Source: Chitinophagaceae bacterium (GTDB lineage Bacteria > Bacteroidota > Bacteroidia > Chitinophagales > Chitinophagaceae). From it: a stretch of DNA of 64,000 nt. The DNA lies in contig JADKKH010000004.1 in the NCBI GenBank assembly GCA_016720585.1, forward strand, positions 383,510-447,509, written 5' to 3'. Positions 60,641 through 64,000 of the stretch are shown one piece after another; the stretch's first letter is position 1; the number at the start of each line of letters is the position of its first letter. The position numbers were made by a program, and so were the translations under genes. The notes under the pieces are model-generated. The model searched no databases. It was not told the DNA's origin and saw nothing but the letters and a program-made list of their open reading frames with translations.

Positions 60641-62063
60641 ATTGGATAGACTCCACTTTTACAGATAAATCGCCCGAACAATTACTTCGTATGACCAGGT
60701 GTTCCTGCATCGGGTAGATGCCCATTAATGTAATGTTGCTGATAGTACCATAACTCCGGGTGCCTTTTATCCACTCTTTATTGAGTTCATTGTTGATGCT
60801 TGTTTTGGCAGTATCAATATAGGCCCCCAGTTCAAAGCGGGCGTGCTTACTTATTTCTTTGGTAATCTTTTTATCAAACAACCAATCAGCTGAACCCAAT
60901 AAAAAATTTTTTGATTTGATATCGAAGTCGATATTGGTCACTTCGATGGTACGCTTTACTTTGTCATAAACGGGTTTGCCTACGAGATACACCACACCAT
61001 CATTGGTGCCGGAAAACCGGATCTTAATGATCAGCTTCTCAAAACCACCACCATAGATTTTACAATCGTCAATAATGAATTTCTTTTTAATAAACCCTTT
61101 CTTGAAACTAAACTCTTTCCCCTGCACCTGCTGGTTTAAGATCGTGCTGAGTGAATCATAACTTAATACGGCATCCAGGAAGATATTAAATCCGGGTTTA
61201 CGGCTGAAAGTACCGATAGAAGGAATGGCTGATATTTGTTCAACGGGTTTTTCGAAACTGATTGATGGTTTTGCCGACAGACCCAGAAAAATATACAATG
61301 AATCATTTAAAGCGAACAGGTTGTTGATACGTATTCTCTGTGGATTTATTTTCAACCAGCCCAAACCATATATCGTATAAAATTTATTGAGTTGATTCCA
61401 GACCTGCTGAAAACGGGGTTTCAGGTCAACGGTCCCATAAGTTTTATCCAGGTCTTTTTTAGCAGCATCCAGTTCGGCGGTGAGTCCTTTCATGACTTGT
61501 TTGGTAATATCCTGACCCCAGAAACAAACTTCACATTTATCCAATGGCTGGGGCTCATTTCTTTTTATATCCAGCTTTAACTTAAAATCAGGTTGAATGC
61601 TGAGCGAATTGGTAAATGAAACATTCACCCTTCGTTCTCCTTCACTTCCAAAACCACAGCGGCAGGGGGGTGTCCAGGGTGAAATAACGGTACCGTTGAC
61701 ACAGACACGGGTGGAGCCGATTATTTTATAAAAGCCGGTGAATCCAAGATTCAATGACATTCCCGTTGCTTTCATTTGCAACGGGCTACGTCGAAAAACA
61801 TATTTGAAACGGGTGGCACATCCATCCTGTACCCAGCTGTCAGGATAGTTTGGAGAGGTGAACAGGGTATCCACACTTTTCTCTGCCATTGTATAAAATG
61901 GTTTCAGGTTTATCTGGATAGGGATATTGATTTCAGAGCTGGGGAGAGAATCCATTTTGAAATTGCCGGGTGATAAATCCGGGTTGGCGGGGTTGATTTT
62001 TTGGGAATAAGAAGTAAAGGCAAAGAGTAGAGTGGATAAAAATAAAATTCTTTTTCCTTTCAT
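60630..62063 (-). CDS. Exported DUF4403 protein
   Basis: A 477-residue protein with a signal peptide (KGKRILFLSTLLFAFTSYSQ). It matches DUF4403: SSEINIPIQINLKPFYTMAE near the start, CGFGSEGERRVNVSFTNSL, INPQRIRINNLFALNDSLYI, and a C-terminal region of ISNITLMGIYPMQEHLVIRS. The protein is beta-rich and likely periplasmic or outer-membrane lipid-associated, resembling the SMP/BPI-like lipid-binding fold described for this family. Function unknown. A conserved Cys pair (KCEVCFWG) is notable. It is convergent with the GtrA-like gene, overlapping it by 11 bases. Confidence 0.82.
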   Translation of the reverse strand: MKGKRILFLSTLLFAFTSYSQKINPANPDLSPGNFKMDSLPSSEINIPIQINLKPFYTMAEKSVDTLFTSPNYPDSWVQDGCATRFKYVFRRSPLQMKATGMSLNLGFTGFYKIIGSTRVCVNGTVISPWTPPCRCGFGSEGERRVNVSFTNSLSIQPDFKLKLDIKRNEPQPLDKCEVCFWGQDITKQVMKGLTAELDAAKKDLDKTYGTVDLKPRFQQVWNQLNKFYTIYGLGWLKINPQRIRINNLFALNDSLYIFLGLSAKPSISFEKPVEQISAIPSIGTFSRKPGFNIFLDAVLSYDSLSTILNQQVQGKEFSFKKGFIKKKFIIDDCKIYGGGFEKLIIKIRFSGTNDGVVYLVGKPVYDKVKRTIEVTNIDFDIKSKNFLLGSADWLFDKKITKEISKHARFELGAYIDTAKTSINNELNKEWIKGTRSYGTISNITLMGIYPMQEHLVIRSNCSGDLSVKVESIQFSL

Positions 62064-62140
62064 GTGATCAATTAAAGCGTAAAAATAGATAAAGAATGGA
62101 AAAGGAATTGTGAATATTAGTCCGTCTTAGATAAGACTAT

Positions 62141-62608
62141 TTATTCAGTTTCCGGAGGGAGCAAAATTTTTTTCATACAAATACTTTCTTTCATGCCGCT
62201 GTATTGCCCGTAATTAGGAATAATTGAATAGCCCTGCTTTTTATAAAGATGCAGGGCTTCAGGCTGGCCGGAACCGGTTTCCAGCACTATAAATTCAAAG
62301 CCTGATTCCCCGGCCCATTTTTCGAGCTCTTTCATCAGCATTGTTCCTATTCCTTTTCCCCTTTGTTCGGGCATTACATACATTCTTTTTACTTCAACGG
62401 TGTCGGTTTCTAATTTTTTAAAGCACCCGCACCCAACCGGACTATTTTCGGTATTCGCAATCACCACCGTTTGCAGGTTTTCAATAATATTGTATGGTTG
62501 GTATTCCAGTTGCGCGGTTCCATACCTGTTCCAGAGATCTTTGTCCAAATCGTTAACCAATGATATGAAATCAGGATCATTACTGTTGGTTCTTTTTATC
62601 GTTATCAT
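62141..62608 (-). CDS. GNAT N-acetyltransferase
   Basis: A 155-residue acetyltransferase: KRMYVMPEQRGKGIGTMLMK is the acetyl-CoA-binding motif (RGKGIG), followed by FIVLETGSGQPEALHLYKKQ and GYSIIPNYGQY. The CGCFKKL before the motif is the common central strand. The type is close to the PhnO/YpeA-like single-domain group. It lies one base downstream of the YdeI-like gene on the minus strand, so the two share a transcript. Substrate unknown. Confidence 0.9.
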   Translation of the reverse strand: MITIKRTNSNDPDFISLVNDLDKDLWNRYGTAQLEYQPYNIIENLQTVVIANTENSPVGCGCFKKLETDTVEVKRMYVMPEQRGKGIGTMLMKELEKWAGESGFEFIVLETGSGQPEALHLYKKQGYSIIPNYGQYSGMKESICMKKILLPPETE

Positions 62609-62609
62609 T

Positions 62610-63272
62610 TCAGAGATTTCTTGGATTTTTCCATTTATTGGTTAATCGTTCAATCGTTCCTTTTATTCTTTCGGCTCTGGTTTCTTCCCGTTTTGCCGTT
62701 ACGATCCATTCTATAAATTCCTTTTTATTGGTAAAGGAAAGTGAATCAAACCAGGTCCTTTCATTTTTCTTCTTCTTTAGTGCAGTTGCTAAATCAATCG
62801 GCAATTTCACTTCTTTGGTAGTTGGGTTTACCCATTTAAAAATTTCTCTTCCCGCTTTGGGCTTAGCTGCTTTCTTTTTCTCCACTTCATTCTTTGCCCG
62901 GAAACCAAACACCGACCAGGTATCATCAAAAGAAATCAAACTGATCCAGGTGAGTTTATCGCCCTCGGCTAATAAACAATCCCAGCCTTTATCCCTGGTC
63001 AGATCTGTTTGAATTTTTGATGTTCCTTTCGGATAATAGACCCACACAATCACTCCGGGTTTTACCAGCTTCATAACTTTACTCATTTCTTTTTCCAATT
63101 GCAACTGGTTCATTACAAACCAATGGACCTGGTCGTAGACCATTCCTCTATCAGTAACTTTTACTCCTGCGGGCAAGCCCTGTAATCCTTTTATAAATCC
63201 GGGCGGGACTTTGATCGTGAGGAGCGTATCCCCGGATCTTATTCTGAGTTTTTGGGAAATAGAATTAGCCAT
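62610..63272 (-). CDS. YdeI/OmpD-associated-like protein
   Basis: A 220-residue protein in two parts. Residues 1-125 resemble a small DUF3052-like domain (LRIRSGDTLLTIKVPPGFI, PGVIVWVYYPKGTSKI). The C-terminal part has LPIDLATALKKKKNERTWFD and the YdeI/OmpD-associated ending SFTNKKEFIEWIVTAKREET followed by RAERIKGTIERL. YdeI-type domains have been linked to bacteriocin tolerance in enterobacteria, but the link here is weak. The middle (EKKKAAKPKAG) is a basic linker. It is the first gene of a pair with the GNAT gene. Confidence 0.75.
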   Translation of the reverse strand: MANSISQKLRIRSGDTLLTIKVPPGFIKGLQGLPAGVKVTDRGMVYDQVHWFVMNQLQLEKEMSKVMKLVKPGVIVWVYYPKGTSKIQTDLTRDKGWDCLLAEGDKLTWISLISFDDTWSVFGFRAKNEVEKKKAAKPKAGREIFKWVNPTTKEVKLPIDLATALKKKKNERTWFDSLSFTNKKEFIEWIVTAKREETRAERIKGTIERLTNKWKNPRNL

Positions 63273-63383
63273 GTTTTAAATTTAACCTGATAAAATTATG
63301 ACGTTTTGACTCAATTCATTTCTCAAAAATTGCTTAAAGCCCTTTCCCGAAAAAGCGTCAACTTTATATTCTAAAACCTTTAT

Positions 63384-64000
63384 ATGAAATCGGTGCTTTT
63401 ATTATCCCTCAGCTGCCTGTTTATAATAACTTTTAGGGCCGAGTGTCAGCGCACGATTCCTGCTGTTCCTCCTGAAGCAGAAGTTTTTTTTCAAAGAGCG
63501 CTGGCTGAAATAAAAGCAGGCCATATTACCTGGATCAAACGTACTGCAGCAGCTGCAAACAGCCAGGATCTGGATGAGGCAGAAATACGCAGGATGACAT
63601 CATCCTATGCAAGGGGAAATAACCTCGGGCAAATGGAAGTGGAATCACTCATAACAATGATTATGATGCTACTTGCAAATGATACTGAAAAAGATTTGAA
63701 ACAAATGATGAACGCATTGAATGAATTGAAGAAGGAAAAAGAAAAGATTTTGCAGGCAATCGGGGAATTGGAAAAAAATAAAACAAATATTACAAGGATC
63801 AAATTTGATTCTTTGCGCCTGATAGCGGCTCAAAAGATAACCTTAGGGACGCCAACCCAACCGGCTATCGTAAGGACAAATAATATAGCAAAAAGATTAA
63901 ACGAAGATTCTTTAAAAAGAACAAATATTGCTGTCACAAGACCTTCAGCTGCAGAAATTAAGCAGGTTCAGGATGAACTGAAAACTCAAATGGATTCTAT
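63384..64000 (+). CDS. Exported helical protein (3' end outside window)
   Basis: An open frame from ATG 63384 to the right edge (205 complete codons and two bases) that has no stop in view. It begins with a signal peptide (KSVLLLSLSCLFIITFRAE). A helical region of Lys, Glu and Leu-rich segments (KDLKQMMNALNELKKEKEKI, AIGELEKNKTNITRI) follows with coiled-coil character, then a linker and another helical stretch at the edge. It is probably periplasmic. No family can be named. It is divergent from the YdeI-like gene, 111 bases away. Confidence 0.7.
   Translation, partial: MKSVLLLSLSCLFIITFRAECQRTIPAVPPEAEVFFQRALAEIKAGHITWIKRTAAAANSQDLDEAEIRRMTSSYARGNNLGQMEVESLITMIMMLLANDTEKDLKQMMNALNELKKEKEKILQAIGELEKNKTNITRIKFDSLRLIAAQKITLGTPTQPAIVRTNNIAKRLNEDSLKRTNIAVTRPSAAEIKQVQDELKTQMDS

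Noticed and set aside
62105..62150. Terminator at GTCTTA-GA-TAAGAC between the GNAT and DUF4403 genes
   Set aside because: The palindrome leaves a loop of two bases or a four-pair stem, and no U-tract follows on the minus strand.

Overview
The window looks like a chromosomal segment of a Bacteroidota bacterium, most likely Chitinophagaceae or a close relative. The signs are families largely confined to that phylum (GLPGLI protein, DUF2851, DUF6370-like protein, beta-barrel family 3 receptor, a very long signal peptidase I), near absence of Shine-Dalgarno sequences, and one clear Bacteroidota-type promoter (TTTG-N20-TATTTTTG) in front of lipA. I see no phage, insertion sequence, CRISPR array, rRNA or tRNA. 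Genes are tightly packed, with many 1-4 base overlaps and three convergent gene ends that overlap.

Layout. 1-1977: a secreted six-hairpin glycosidase cut by the left edge. 2078-7917: a five-gene acyl-CoA operon (SDR, ACAD11-type acyl-CoA dehydrogenase with Asp instead of the catalytic Glu, APH-fold kinase, 3-hydroxyacyl-CoA dehydrogenase, long acyl-CoA dehydrogenase). Its kinase/dehydrogenase pair matches the logic of 4-hydroxyacyl-CoA phosphorylation and elimination. 7992-13296: Ca2+-type P-ATPase, a helical protein of unknown function, and a cyclase-TolB-TPR protein. 13400-18552: small enzymes, a lysine-rich cold-shock protein, two acetyltransferases, a Shelph-like phosphatase and a lipoprotein. 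18828-28961: pdhB, a sigma-54-type response regulator without DNA-binding domain, lepB, cdd, the csaA-ogt pair, an oxidoreductase, a SirB1-like protein, a DUF2891 protein and a methyltransferase. 28990-33257, mostly on the minus strand: topA and two esterase/hydrolase genes. 33364-37027: a DUF2520 protein, ferredoxin and iscX, a KdsC-like phosphatase, a UbiA prenyltransferase and maf. 37104-41726: DUF2851, OsmC, an outer-membrane-like protein, lipA and a NAGPA-type glycosidase.

41800-56815 is a glucose/glycogen/maltodextrin region: a ROK sugar kinase and FucP-type permease on the minus strand, then glgA, glgC, an SLC45-like permease and a secreted alpha-amylase on the plus strand, a GLPGLI/beta-barrel pair on the minus strand, and glgB. 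It would let the cell degrade external alpha-glucan, import and phosphorylate the sugar, and store it as glycogen; no phosphorylase or debranching enzyme is in view. 56949-64000: TPR protein, argS, GtrA-like protein, DUF4403 protein, acetyltransferase, YdeI-like protein and a secreted protein cut by the right edge.

Beyond the genes, the most unusual structure is a set of 7-base-periodic degenerate repeats at gene 3' ends (28136-28218, 40681-40708, 41768-41795, 58012-58126) and inside argS (58404-58438). At two convergent gene pairs they form mirrored arms around a central hairpin. The best candidate for an under-described system is the split ACAD11-like operon.
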